Below are positions 17,901 through 26,314 of a DNA stretch of 64,000 nucleotides, one piece after another (positions within the stretch are counted from its first letter, which is position 1; each line of letters opens with the position of its first letter). Made by a program: the position numbers and the translations under genes. The DNA is taken from the NCBI RefSeq assembly GCF_900104095.1, contig NZ_FNJO01000010.1, positions 20,231 to 84,230 of the forward strand, read 5' to 3'. The notes under the pieces are model-generated. The model was not told where the DNA came from. It saw nothing but the letters and a program-made list of their open reading frames with translations, and searched no databases. The stretch is from Ralstonia sp. 25mfcol4.1. Its GTDB lineage: Bacteria > Pseudomonadota > Gammaproteobacteria > Burkholderiales > Burkholderiaceae.

Positions 17901-20824
17901 ATGCGCTGCTGGCCTATGACAAGGCCCTGGGCGAATCGGGCACGCTGGCCGCCGAGCGCGAGGAACAGGCCAGGCACGGTTTGCCGCTGCAGGCCGCGGT
18001 GCAGGCGGCCCGGGCGCGCCGCGCCGTGGAAGGCGAGGGCGTGGTGCGCATCGTCAACGCGCACGAGCACAACCTGAAGGCGCTCAACGTCGACATTCCG
18101 CACGGCAAGTTCAACGTGATTACCGGCGTGTCGGGCTCGGGCAAGTCCACGCTGGCATTCGACATCCTGTTCCACGAAGGGCAGCGCCGCTATCTGGAAT
18201 CGCTGAACGCCTATGCGCGGTCTATCGTGCAGCCGGCGGGCCGGCCGGAAGTGGATGCGGTCTATGGCATTCCGCCGACGGTGGCCATCGAGCAGCGACT
18301 GTCGCGTGGCGGCCGCAAGAGTACCGTGGCGACCACGTCCGAAGTCTGGCACTTCCTGCGCCTGCTCTACGTCAAGCTGGGCATCCAGCATTGCGTGCAT
18401 GACGGGGCGCCGGTGACATCGCAAAGCCCGGCGTCGATCGCGGCCCAGTTGCTGCGCGACTATCGCGGCCAGCACGTGGGTCTGCTGGCCCCGCTGGTGG
18501 TGAATCGCAAGGGCGTTTATACCGACCTGGCCAAATGGGCCAAGGCGCGCGGGAATACGCACCTGCGCGTGGATGGTGAATTCCTGCCGGTGGATCCGTG
18601 GCCGCGCCTGGACCGTTTCCGCGAGCACACCATCGAACTACCGGTCGGTGACATCGTCGTTTCTCCAGACAACGAGGCCGCCCTGCGCGCCTTGCTGGAT
18701 CAGACGCTGGAACTGGGCAAGGGCGTGATGCACTTGCTGGCGCCGCTGGACGGACTGCACGACGCCATGCACGACGGCAAGGGCTCGGGCGAGGTTGGTG
18801 AAACCAAGGTGTTTTCGACCAAGCGTGCCTGTCCGGTCTGCGGCACCAGCTATCCGGAGCTGGACCCGCGCATGTTCTCGTACAACAGCAAGCACGGCTG
18901 GTGCGGCACCTGTGTCGGCACGGGTCTGGCGCTGACGGGCGAACAGCGCGCGGCGTTCGATGACACCGTGCTGGGCGGCGACGACCGTGGCCGCGAGCAG
19001 AGCCTGCCTTCGGAGGAGCAGGAACCCGAAGGCGTGGCCGATACGCCATGTCCGGACTGCGGCGGCACGCGCCTGAACCCTGTGGCCCGGGCGGTCACGT
19101 TCGACGCGAATGCCATTACCGACGTGGCGCAATGGACGGTGTCCGACACCCGGGGCTGGGTCGATGGCCTGCGCCTGAAAGGGCGCGATGCCGAGATCGC
19201 CCGCGATGTGGTCACCGAAATCGCCAGTCGCCTGCAGTTCCTGGAAGAGGTGGGGCTTGGCTACCTGAGCCTGGACCGTGCCGCGCCGAGCCTGTCGGGC
19301 GGCGAGGCGCAGCGCATCCGCCTGGCGGCACAGCTTGGCAGCAACCTGCAGGGCGTGTGCTACGTGCTGGACGAGCCGACCATCGGCCTGCATCCGCGCG
19401 ACAACCAGATCCTGCTCGATGCCCTGCGCAAGCTGGGCGACAAGGGCAACACGCTGGTCGTGGTGGAGCACGACGAGGACACCATCCGCCGGGCCGACCA
19501 CATCATCGACATTGGCCCCGGCGCCGGCAAGCGCGGCGGGAACCTGGTGGCGCAGGGCGGCGTGGCTGCGCTGTCGGCCGCTGCCGATTCCACGACCGGC
19601 CGGTTCCTGGCACATCCGATGATCCACCCGCTGCAACCGCGCAGGCCGGTCAAGCCGGCACGAGCCGGCAAGGAAGCCGAGCCGGCCCAGTGGCTGACCG
19701 TCGAGGGCGCGCACCTGCACAACCTGCGGGACGTGACGGCGCGGATTCCGTTGGGGCGGCTGGTGGCCATCACGGGCGTGTCGGGTTCGGGCAAATCCAC
19801 GCTGGCGCGGGACGTGCTGATGACCAACCTGCTGGATGCGGTGGGTCGCTCGGTGATGTCGTCGCCGGCCACGCGCCGTGCACGTGCCGCGGCCGAAAAG
19901 GCCGGCAAGCCCACGGCCACGAAGGCGCTCAGCGTGGAGCACGCGTGGCACGGCTGCCAGGCCATCAGCGGCTGGGAATCGATCGACCGCGTGCTGGAAG
20001 TGGACCAGACCCCGATCGGCAAGACGCCGCGATCCTGTCCGGCGACCTATATCGGCGTCTGGGATGCGATCCGCAAGCTGTTTGCCGAAACGCTGGAAGC
20101 CAAGGCGCGCGGCTACAGCGCATCGCGTTTCTCGTTCAACACCAGCGACGGCCGCTGCCCGGCCTGCGAGGGGCAGGGCGTACGCACCATCGGCATGAGC
20201 TTCCTGCCCGATGTGAAGGTGCCGTGCGACGTTTGCCACGGCCAGCGTTTCAACCCCGAAACCCTGGCGGTGACGTGGCGCGGCAAGAACATCGGCGACG
20301 TGCTGACGATGGAGATCGACGAGGCCGTGGAGTTCTTCGCGGCCATCACACAGATCGGCCATCCGCTCCAGCTGATGAAGGATGTCGGCCTGGGCTATCT
20401 GACGCTGGGTCAGCCGTCGCCGACGCTGTCTGGCGGCGAGGCGCAGCGGATCAAGCTGGTGACGGAACTGTCGAAGGTGCGGGATGACATCACGCGGCGC
20501 GGCCAGAAGGCCCCGCACACGCTGTACGTGCTCGACGAGCCGACCGTGGGCCTGCACATGGCTGACGTGGCGCGGCTGATCCGGGTGCTGCACCGGCTCA
20601 CGGACGGCGGCCACAGCGTGGTGGTGATCGAGCACGACCTGGACGTGATTGCCGAGGCCGACTGGATCATCGACCTGGGGCCGGAGGGCGGCGCCCATGG
20701 CGGTACCATCGTCGGGGCCGCAGATCCTGAAACGCTGTCGCGCATCAAGGCCAGCCATACAGGTGCGGCACTGGTGCCCGTGCTGGCCCGTACGGCCCCC
20801 GACGCGGCCCGCGCCACGGGCTGA
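14963..20824 (+). CDS. Double-length UvrA-family ATPase
   Basis: About 1953 aa if started at TTG 14963, which has AGGCAGG just upstream; the frame stays open to 14804. It is a head-to-tail fusion of two UvrA units. Four Walker A motifs (about residues 33, 667, 1055, 1606: GPSGSGKSS or GVSGSGKST) and four LSGGE signatures (about 511, 862, 1442, 1821) give four ABC modules. Zinc-binding CxxC pairs appear at about 279, 397, 765, 787, 1290, 1313, 1362, 1731 and 1754, matching two zinc modules per unit. Canonical UvrA is about 940 aa, dimerises and loads UvrB at DNA lesions; here one chain could form the whole dimer. Such fusions occur in Ralstonia, Cupriavidus and some other bacteria beside a normal uvrA. 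Their role in repair or drug tolerance is not settled. Confidence 0.93.
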   Translation: MSHSGTIRIRGARQHNLKNVDLDLHTGQMTVVTGPSGSGKSSLVFDTLYAEGQRRYVETFSAYARQFLDRMDRPQVDKVDGVPPAIAIDQTNPVRSSRSTVGTMTELNDHLKLLYARAAELFDKQTALPVRHDSPETIYAELLARTAAGQPFADARLVVTFPVELPESATEDEVTQWLSVSGYTRVHGQRIVESPTGNRKVLDVVADRFRIGNVEKARAIEAIEASLKRGGGRVSVNVVTDEGDGPVWKFSTGLHSPESDIRYADPQSALFSFNSAYGACETCRGFGRVIGVDLGLVIPDGRKSLRDGAIKPMQTPAWKECQDDLMRYAAKAGIPRDLAWNQLSEAEQHWVIHGSPDWNGQWNKQWYGVMRFFNYLESKAYKMHIRVLLSKYRSYTPCETCCGARLKTEALLWRLGSKDNADAVLAPASRFLPKGVDWNRAQLESLPGLTVHDLMLMPIARIRRFFDDLTLSSALLDDALKLLLAEVRTRLKYLCDVGLGYLTLDRQSRTLSGGEVQRINLTTALGTSLVNTLFVLDEPSIGLHPRDLNRIVEAMHRLRDAGNTLVVVEHDPSVMLAADRLIDMGPGPGERGGSIIFDGTPDTIRKEPTLTGDYLGGRRRVTDATDWRLRPVDDTTPRLKLEGATEHNLKDVTVEIPLNRLVCVTGVSGSGKSTLLQDVLYPAMARHFGKATESPGAFRELVGADLVDDVVFVDQSPIGKTARSNPASYVGAFDEIRKLFAKAPLALQRGYTAGTFSFNSGDGRCPTCGGSGFEHVEMQFLSDVYLRCPDCDGTRYRAEVLEVKIERAARGQAPRTLSVADVLELTVSEATALFEGDAAVLRVLAPIADVGLEYVKLGQPVPTLSGGEAQRLKLAGFLAETAAAQPVKNRKAVVLPKRLFMFDEPTTGLHFDDIAKLMRAFGKLLDGGHSLIVIEHNLDVIRASDWIVDLGPEGGDAGGEVLCVGTPDMVKGCADSHTGHALLAYDKALGESGTLAAEREEQARHGLPLQAAVQAARARRAVEGEGVVRIVNAHEHNLKALNVDIPHGKFNVITGVSGSGKSTLAFDILFHEGQRRYLESLNAYARSIVQPAGRPEVDAVYGIPPTVAIEQRLSRGGRKSTVATTSEVWHFLRLLYVKLGIQHCVHDGAPVTSQSPASIAAQLLRDYRGQHVGLLAPLVVNRKGVYTDLAKWAKARGNTHLRVDGEFLPVDPWPRLDRFREHTIELPVGDIVVSPDNEAALRALLDQTLELGKGVMHLLAPLDGLHDAMHDGKGSGEVGETKVFSTKRACPVCGTSYPELDPRMFSYNSKHGWCGTCVGTGLALTGEQRAAFDDTVLGGDDRGREQSLPSEEQEPEGVADTPCPDCGGTRLNPVARAVTFDANAITDVAQWTVSDTRGWVDGLRLKGRDAEIARDVVTEIASRLQFLEEVGLGYLSLDRAAPSLSGGEAQRIRLAAQLGSNLQGVCYVLDEPTIGLHPRDNQILLDALRKLGDKGNTLVVVEHDEDTIRRADHIIDIGPGAGKRGGNLVAQGGVAALSAAADSTTGRFLAHPMIHPLQPRRPVKPARAGKEAEPAQWLTVEGAHLHNLRDVTARIPLGRLVAITGVSGSGKSTLARDVLMTNLLDAVGRSVMSSPATRRARAAAEKAGKPTATKALSVEHAWHGCQAISGWESIDRVLEVDQTPIGKTPRSCPATYIGVWDAIRKLFAETLEAKARGYSASRFSFNTSDGRCPACEGQGVRTIGMSFLPDVKVPCDVCHGQRFNPETLAVTWRGKNIGDVLTMEIDEAVEFFAAITQIGHPLQLMKDVGLGYLTLGQPSPTLSGGEAQRIKLVTELSKVRDDITRRGQKAPHTLYVLDEPTVGLHMADVARLIRVLHRLTDGGHSVVVIEHDLDVIAEADWIIDLGPEGGAHGGTIVGAADPETLSRIKASHTGAALVPVLARTAPDAARATG

Positions 20825-21733
20825 TCAGCGCGGCCGGGCAGCCCTGGCCGGCTTCGGGGATGTCGCCGGCCCCAAGGCTGCCCCGGGCATGCTGCCCGGC
20901 GGCGGCCTTGGACCCGCCAGGGCCGCCGCACAGAAATCGATCAGCTCCTCCACGGGCGGCCCGCTGCGGGCCCGCTTGCTGCGTTCCCGCACCCAGTGGG
21001 CCAGCGAATACACCACCGTATCCATGAACCAGATCAGCCGAAGCTTCATGACGTCGCGTGGCACGTCGGGCAGCAGCGCATAGAGGTGTTCGCGCACCCG
21101 GTACAGCGCGCTCATGGCGGTCTTGTCGACCAGACCCTTGTTGAGCAAGGCCGGGCTGAACGTGGTCTGGGCCAGCACCTGCAGGTAGTTGGTGCCCCAG
21201 TCGGTATCCAGCACCACCTCGACCAGCGGACGGATGGTGGCTTCCACCACGCCGTGGATGTCGATCGGCTGGCCGCGGCCTTCCAGTTCGTCCAGATGCC
21301 GGTGGCGGATTTCGTTGACCTGATGCAGGCGCCGGTTCAGCAGGTGGCTGACCAGGGCCTCGCGCGATCCGAAATGGTAGTGCAGGGCAGAACGGTTGCG
21401 CTGGCCGCTTTCCACCACGATCTGGCGTAGCGGCACCTGTTCCACGCCCTGTTCGGCAAACAGGCGCTCGGCGATTTCGAGAATGCGCCGGGCGGTATCG
21501 GTAAGCCCGTCAAGGGCGGCAGGGGCGGTGGAGGCGGAGGCGGCAACGTCGGCCCGTTCGGCGCGTTCGGCGCGTTCGGCGTTTTTGACCCGTTCGGCGC
21601 TTTCGGCCTCGGGAATGCCTGTCGGCCGGCCGCCATCGGTGGCGTCGGCCTTGCGACCTGGCGTGCGGCGGGGGGCGTGCGCGGGTGGGCGGTGCTCATC
21701 CGCGATCATGGCGCGCGCTTGCTTGAGCTTCAT
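20825..21733 (-). CDS. TetR-family transcriptional regulator
   Basis: 302 aa from ATG 21733 (an ATG at 21709 is an alternative). The DNA-binding domain sits unusually far in, at about residues 80-130 (ILEIAERLFAEQGVEQVPLRQIV, NRSALHYHFGSREALVSHLL). It is preceded by about 75 charged, low-complexity residues including repeated AER units coded by a 9-base tandem repeat. The C-terminal ligand domain (about 140-265) has no recognisable ligand motif, and a Pro/Ala-rich tail follows. It stops directly against the uvrA-like gene (no intergenic base). It is divergent from the porin gene with an inverted repeat between them, which it may bind. Confidence 0.88.
   Translation of the reverse strand: MKLKQARAMIADEHRPPAHAPRRTPGRKADATDGGRPTGIPEAESAERVKNAERAERAERADVAASASTAPAALDGLTDTARRILEIAERLFAEQGVEQVPLRQIVVESGQRNRSALHYHFGSREALVSHLLNRRLHQVNEIRHRHLDELEGRGQPIDIHGVVEATIRPLVEVVLDTDWGTNYLQVLAQTTFSPALLNKGLVDKTAMSALYRVREHLYALLPDVPRDVMKLRLIWFMDTVVYSLAHWVRERSKRARSGPPVEELIDFCAAALAGPRPPPGSMPGAALGPATSPKPARAARPR
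21555..21581. repeat. Three tandem copies of a 9-base unit in the TetR gene
   Basis: CGTTCGGCG is repeated three times without interruption, with a fourth copy at 21591-21599. On the coding strand it encodes repeated Ala-Glu-Arg. Slipped-strand copy changes would be in frame and would only alter the length of the N-terminal linker. Confidence 0.8.
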
Positions 21734-21904
21734 GGCGTAGTGGCGTCGCTGGCAGGCTTGTCGTTAGCAAAATGAAAGCCTCGCAAGGATACGGAAAAAT
21801 CCGATGTCCGACATCCATTTGACGTCGTATTTCCTTCAATTTCGTACCTCTCCGGGAAAATCCTAACTAACTGAACGTGCGTATGCCGTTAGCCTGCGGT
21901 CCAT

Positions 21905-21933
21905 GTCAATTTAATACGAGAGATTAATTTGAC
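21905..21933. promoter_or_regulatory. Inverted-repeat operator between tetR-type gene and porin
   Basis: The arms GTCAATTTAAT (21905-21915) and ATTAATTTGAC (21923-21933) match at ten of eleven positions around a 7-base spacer. The site lies in the 287-base divergent gap, 88 bases before the porin start. Length and symmetry suit a dimeric regulator such as the adjacent TetR-type protein. Confidence 0.55.
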
Positions 21934-22020
21934 GTGACGCGATTGGCGACGATCGCACCCGGGCGCTGGACGGAGGAGACCACTGGCGCCATCAGCCACC
22001 ACACTCGGAACCCTAAAACA

Positions 22021-23178
22021 ATGAAGAAGACGCTGTTCGCCGCCATTGCCGGCGCGCTGCTTGCGCCCGCCGCCTGGGCCCAATCGTCCGTGACGCTCTA
22101 TGGCGTCGTCACGTCCAGCATCCAGTACGTCAACCACGTGCAGAACACCAGCAATGGGGTACTGGCACCGGGCAGCGGCTCGGCGGTGTTCATGAATTCG
22201 TCGGGCATCGCGCAATCGCGTTTCGGCCTGCGTGGCGTCGAAGAGCTTGGCGGTGGCCTGAAAAGCCTGTTCGTGCTGGAAAACCAGTTCAATACCGATG
22301 ACGGCAAGATGGGCAATGGCGGGTTGCTGTTCGGCCGCCAGGCGTTCGTGGGCCTGCAGAACCAGTGGGGCAAGGTGACCTTCGGCCGCCAGTACACCTC
22401 GGCGTTCCTGACGATGGGCAGCTTCACGCCGGTGGCGTATGCACCGGAATTCGAGCCGGTCGTGGGTATCGCCGGCCCGAACTTCCGCGAGAACAACGTG
22501 GTGCAGTACCAGGGCACGTTTGGCCCACTCACGGCCATTGCGCACTGGTCGTTCGGTGAGCGCGCGGGCACGTTCGCCACGGGTTCCGCCTATGGCCTGG
22601 GCCTGTCTTATTTGAACGGCCCGCTCGGCATCGCGGCGGCCTATGACGAGGTCAAGACGCTCAACACCGCGCAGGCCGCCGGCACATCCGGATCGAACGA
22701 CTATGGCCGCGATATGCGCGCGATGCTGGGTGCCAGCTACCGGCTGGGGCAGGTCAAGATGGTGGCGGGCTATCGCTGGGGCAACTCGGTGGCACCGGCG
22801 ACCGGCACGCCAACCCTGCTGCCGCACCGCGACGACATGTACTGGGTGGGCGTGAACTGGGACGCCACCGCTGCACTGCGCCTGTCGCTGGCCTATTACT
22901 ACGACGACATCAAGTCCGCGCGCATCGGCGGGGTGACGACCAACCCCAAGAATCCGCAGCAGTACCTGGCGCTGGCCGACTACAGCCTGTCCAAGCGGAC
23001 CGATGTGTTCTTTGCGGTGAACTACGCGCGCAACGCGTCGCTGAACTGGGACAACATCACGTACCTGCCGAACGGCCAGTCGGTGGGGTACCTGCCTTCG
23101 ACGTCGCAGGTCTATTACAAGACGCCCGACGCCAGCGGCCAGCTGGGCGTGTCGCTGGGTGTTCGGCACATTTTCTGA
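22021..23178 (+). CDS. Gram-negative porin (Burkholderiales type)
   Basis: 385 aa from ATG 22021. The signal peptide covers residues 1-20 (MKKTLFAAIAGALL, ending AWAQ), and the mature protein begins SSVTLYGVV, the usual start of the betaproteobacterial porin family. Conserved segments GIAQSRFGLRGVEELGGGL and FGRQAFVGL follow, and the protein ends GVRHIF with the terminal Phe needed for BAM recognition. It should form a trimeric 16-strand outer-membrane channel for small hydrophilic solutes; specificity cannot be read. It is divergent from a TetR-type regulator and followed by a strong terminator. Confidence 0.96.
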   Translation: MKKTLFAAIAGALLAPAAWAQSSVTLYGVVTSSIQYVNHVQNTSNGVLAPGSGSAVFMNSSGIAQSRFGLRGVEELGGGLKSLFVLENQFNTDDGKMGNGGLLFGRQAFVGLQNQWGKVTFGRQYTSAFLTMGSFTPVAYAPEFEPVVGIAGPNFRENNVVQYQGTFGPLTAIAHWSFGERAGTFATGSAYGLGLSYLNGPLGIAAAYDEVKTLNTAQAAGTSGSNDYGRDMRAMLGASYRLGQVKMVAGYRWGNSVAPATGTPTLLPHRDDMYWVGVNWDATAALRLSLAYYYDDIKSARIGGVTTNPKNPQQYLALADYSLSKRTDVFFAVNYARNASLNWDNITYLPNGQSVGYLPSTSQVYYKTPDASGQLGVSLGVRHIF

Positions 23179-23252
23179 TTCCGGAGCCGATTCCCGGGTC
23201 AATGCAAGGCAAGCGAGGGGCCGGCGCGGACTCCACGACGCGCAGGCATTGC

Positions 23253-23285
23253 GGCGCCACGACCAATGGTCGGGGCGCCTTTTTT
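23253..23285 (+). terminator. Terminator of the porin gene
   Basis: Nested arms GGCGCC/GGCGCC and GACC/GGTC form a GC-rich hairpin (23253-23279), followed by six T residues. It ends the porin transcript 75 bases after the stop codon. Confidence 0.85.
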
Positions 23286-23387
23286 CGCTGGGGCCGCGCT
23301 GGTTGTCGGCCGTTCCGATGGGGCTTTGGCCGATGCGCGCCGAAAGGTGGGTATCATCGGGCCGATACACCGACAAACGGGAACGAC

Positions 23388-23921
23388 ATGCAACGCAAGA
23401 CTTTCCGCAACATGCAATGCCCGATCGCCCGCAGCCTCGAACGCGTGGGCGAGTGGTGGAGCATTCTGATTCTGCGCGATGCGTTCTATGGCACGAAACG
23501 CTTCGACGAATTCCAGCGCAACCTGGATATCGCGCCAAACATGCTCACGCGCCGGCTCAATGGCCTGGTCGAGGAGGGCCTGCTCGAAAAGCGCCAGTAT
23601 TCGGAACGGCCCCCGCGCTACGAATACGTGCTGACTGACTGCGGGCGCGATTTCCGGCCCGTGCTGCTGGCGCTGCTGGCCTGGGGCAACCGCAATTTCG
23701 CGCCGGAAGGCGCCAGCGTGCAGATTGTCGACCGCGACACAGGCAAGGTGGTCGAGCCTCAACTGGTGGATGCGGCCAATGGCGAGCCGCTGCAGATGGG
23801 CAAGCGCCATGTGGTGCGGGCCGGGCCCGCGGCAGACGACCGCACGCGCGAGCGCCTGTCATCGGCGGCGTCCTACATGACGGCGCCGGTACCGGCCAAA
23901 GCCAAGGCGCCCGCCGCCTGA
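23388..23921 (+). CDS. HxlR-family transcriptional regulator
   Basis: 177 aa from ATG 23388, with GGGAACGAC upstream. A winged helix-turn-helix of the HxlR/MarR-like type covers about residues 9-100: CPIARSLERVGEWWSILILRD, FDEFQRNLDIAPNMLTRRL, and RPPRYEYVLTDCGRDF. The Cys at position 11 is the conserved N-terminal cysteine that in several HxlR members senses electrophiles or redox change. The C-terminal ~70 residues are poorly conserved, ending in a Lys/Ala tail. No divergent partner gene is present, so the target is unknown. Confidence 0.9.
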   Translation: MQRKTFRNMQCPIARSLERVGEWWSILILRDAFYGTKRFDEFQRNLDIAPNMLTRRLNGLVEEGLLEKRQYSERPPRYEYVLTDCGRDFRPVLLALLAWGNRNFAPEGASVQIVDRDTGKVVEPQLVDAANGEPLQMGKRHVVRAGPAADDRTRERLSSAASYMTAPVPAKAKAPAA

Positions 23922-24022
23922 CCTTGACGCGTCAGGTTGCTCCGAAAGCATTTCTGGCATAGAGTCCAAGAGATCAGCACCCCGTTTTCCGACGGTTTTT
24001 TCGCCGACTCCGGACAGACCCG

Positions 24023-24442
24023 ATGCCACGTTTCACGACTTTTTCCCCGTTTTCGACAGCTCTCCTGGCGATGGTCCTGGCAGGCTGCGCCAGTGCGCCC
24101 TTGCCGCCGCCAACCCCGCCGCGCACGACGCAGCAGCCGACGACCATCATCACCACGCCGCAAACGGGGGTCAGCCGTGCGCAACTCGATGCCGCCGGCA
24201 ACGCCTGCGAAAAGAGGGTGGCCGACGCGGTCAAGACACGCTATCCGCAGCCGGGCAGCGTGATGATGATGCCGGATCGCGAACGCATCGCGCAGCAGAC
24301 GACCAACCAGACATCGATCAGCGGCGAAGGCACGTTCGAGCCCGATGCCAGCGAAGAGGCCATGGCCTTCCGCTACACCTGCCTCTACAACATGCGTACG
24401 CAGCGCGTGGACGATGTGCAGATGAAGTACGGGCCGCACTGA
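24023..24442 (+). CDS. Small predicted lipoprotein
   Basis: 139 aa. The N-terminus has a hydrophobic segment and lipobox LAGC (cysteine at about residue 22) followed by a Pro/Thr-rich linker, so an outer-membrane-anchored periplasmic protein is likely (Ala at +2). The mature part contains two further cysteines that could pair (NACEKRV and YTCLYN). No known domain is recognised. It is a single gene followed by a perfect hairpin at 24491. Confidence 0.75.
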   Translation: MPRFTTFSPFSTALLAMVLAGCASAPLPPPTPPRTTQQPTTIITTPQTGVSRAQLDAAGNACEKRVADAVKTRYPQPGSVMMMPDRERIAQQTTNQTSISGEGTFEPDASEEAMAFRYTCLYNMRTQRVDDVQMKYGPH

Positions 24443-24490
24443 CGGGTCGCCAGTTACGATCTGGTTCTGTTGCCGGGAATTTGCATGATG

Positions 24491-24522
24491 TTGGCCCGTG
24501 TTCGGCGACGAACACGGGCCAA
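24491..24522 (+). terminator. Long perfect hairpin, terminator
   Basis: A 14-bp perfect stem, TTGGCCCGTGTTCG/CGAACACGGGCCAA, with a GCGA tetraloop. The following bases TCTGCTTTGTTC are T-rich but interrupted. It lies 48 bases after the lipoprotein gene. Confidence 0.75.
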
Positions 24523-24699
24523 TCTGCTTTGTTCTTCCCAAAAATGGCGTCAGTGGCCCGCTCAGCACTGAAACGGCGGCCAGCACGCGGGCGCGTTTTG
24601 TCGTATCGTCTCGACTTGCGATACTTGACGGCGCAATGATTGCTGCGTCATTTGTACCGCTGCTTCCCATCCGTTCCAGCCCCACCTCGGATCGATATC

Positions 24700-26166
24700 G
24701 TGCAGAACCACGCAAGCCCGCCCGCCGAAAGCGACGCAGCAGCCCCGGCAAGCCCGGCCGCCGCCGCTGCCTTTCCCCCTGCAGACAGCCCGATGACCGC
24801 CCGCGAAAAGCGCGGGATGGCCGCCATCATGATCGCCGTGTCCCTGGCCACGCTGGACACGGCCATCGCCAATACGGCGTTGCCGAATATCGCCGCCGAC
24901 CTGAACAGCACGCCGGCCGCGTCGGTGTGGATCATCAACGCCTACCAGCTGGCAATGGTGGCCACGCTGCTGCCGTTCGCCGCGCTGGGCGGCGTGCTGG
25001 GACATCGACGCATCTACCTGGGTGGCGTGGTGGTATTCATCGTGTCCTCGGTGGTGTGTGCGATGGCCTGGTCGCTGCCGTCGCTGGCGGCGGCGCGGCT
25101 GCTGCAGGGCGTGGGCGCCGCGGCCATCATGAGCGTCAACACGGCGCTGATCAGTGCCATCTTTCCGATTCACCGGCTTGGGCGCGGCGTGGGCCTCAAC
25201 GCGCTGGTCGTGGGGGTATCGTTCGCCGTGGGACCGACGGTGGCCTCGGTGATCCTGTCGTTCGGCCCATGGCCATGGCTGTTTGCCGTCAACCTGCCGA
25301 TCGGGCTGCTGGCGCTGGTCATCGCCTGGCCGTCGCTGCCGCAGACCAGGCGCAGCGAGCACGGTTTCGATCCGGTGGCGGCCGTGCTGAACGCCATCAC
25401 GTTCGCCGCGCTGATCTTCGCGCTGGGCGAGGGTGTGCAGCGCGAGCCGGTGGAATACGTGCTGGCTGCCGCAGCCATCTTCGTGGTGGCCTTCGTGCTG
25501 CTGCTGCGCCGCGAGCGCGGGCATCCGGCGCCGATGCTGCCGGTGGATCTGCTCAAGCGGCCGATGTTTGCGTTGTCGACGGCCACCGCCGTCTGCTCGT
25601 TTGCCGCGCAGGGCCTGGCCTTCGTCTCGCTGCCCTTCTACTTCGAGCATGTGCTGGGGCGCAATCCGGTGGAGACCGGCTTCCTGCTGACGCCCTGGTC
25701 CGCCGTGGTGGCCGTGATGGCGCCGATTGCCGGCAGGTTGTCCGACCGCTATCCGCCGGGCCTGCTCGGCGGCATCGGCCTGGCGATCATGGCGGTGGGC
25801 ATGGCGTCGCTGGCGATGATGCCGGCCGATGCCAGCGTGCTCAATATCGGCATCCGCATGGCGATCTGCGGTGCCGGATTCGGCTTCTTCCAGTCGCCCA
25901 ACCTGAAGGCTCTGATGGCCAGCGCGCCGCGCGAGCGGGCAGGGGGCGCCAGCGGCGTGGTCGCCACCGCGCGACTGCTGGGCCAGGCAACGGGCGCGGC
26001 GTTGGTGGCCTTGTCATTCGGCATCGCCGGCAAGCACGGGCCGACCCTGGCACTGAGCCTGGGTGCCGGTTTCGCGGCGGCGGCAGCGGTCGCCAGCGGG
26101 CTGCGGCTCGTGACGCCACAGAGTGCCGATAGCGCCGCAATGCAGGGCGCCCGCAAATCTTCCTAG
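24700..26166 (+). CDS. MFS transporter, DHA2 (EmrB/QacA-type) drug exporter
   Basis: 488 aa if started at GTG 24700; ATG 24640 and ATG 24793 are alternatives, the last giving the most compact N-terminus (MTAREKRGM). It is an inner-membrane protein with about 14 hydrophobic segments. The first helix carries LATLDTAIANTALPNIAADL, the D1 motif of DHA2 exporters, followed by SVWIINAYQLAM and GVLGHRRIYLGG (motif A), and later GPTVASVILSFGPWPWLFAVNLP (motif C region). The family exports drugs, dyes or organic acids by proton antiport. There is no HlyD-type partner gene or local regulator next to it, so it probably works alone. Confidence 0.9.
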   Translation: MQNHASPPAESDAAAPASPAAAAAFPPADSPMTAREKRGMAAIMIAVSLATLDTAIANTALPNIAADLNSTPAASVWIINAYQLAMVATLLPFAALGGVLGHRRIYLGGVVVFIVSSVVCAMAWSLPSLAAARLLQGVGAAAIMSVNTALISAIFPIHRLGRGVGLNALVVGVSFAVGPTVASVILSFGPWPWLFAVNLPIGLLALVIAWPSLPQTRRSEHGFDPVAAVLNAITFAALIFALGEGVQREPVEYVLAAAAIFVVAFVLLLRRERGHPAPMLPVDLLKRPMFALSTATAVCSFAAQGLAFVSLPFYFEHVLGRNPVETGFLLTPWSAVVAVMAPIAGRLSDRYPPGLLGGIGLAIMAVGMASLAMMPADASVLNIGIRMAICGAGFGFFQSPNLKALMASAPRERAGGASGVVATARLLGQATGAALVALSFGIAGKHGPTLALSLGAGFAAAAAVASGLRLVTPQSADSAAMQGARKSS

Positions 26167-26203
26167 GCAGCAAGACCTGCGCGCAGGCCTTGTAGAAACT
26201 GCA

Positions 26204-26231
26204 TGGCGCCGGTGCCTCCGGCGCCATTTTT
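26204..26231 (+). terminator. Terminator of the MFS gene
   Basis: A hairpin TGGCGCCGG/CCGGCGCCA around TGCCT is followed by TTTTT, 38 bases after the stop codon. It separates the transporter from the BON-domain gene. Confidence 0.85.
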
Positions 26232-26314
26232 CATGGTCGGCCGCTCCGGTACGAAACTTGCCGGCCTTTATGCATCGGGGGCGATCGTCGCCCCGGCTTC
26301 ACGGAGGCATGGCA

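Noticed and set aside
16388..18628. Open frame of 746 codons on the - strand inside the UvrA-like gene
   Set aside because: It is antisense to conserved ATPase motifs, with no start context and no domain. The + strand frame is clearly the gene.
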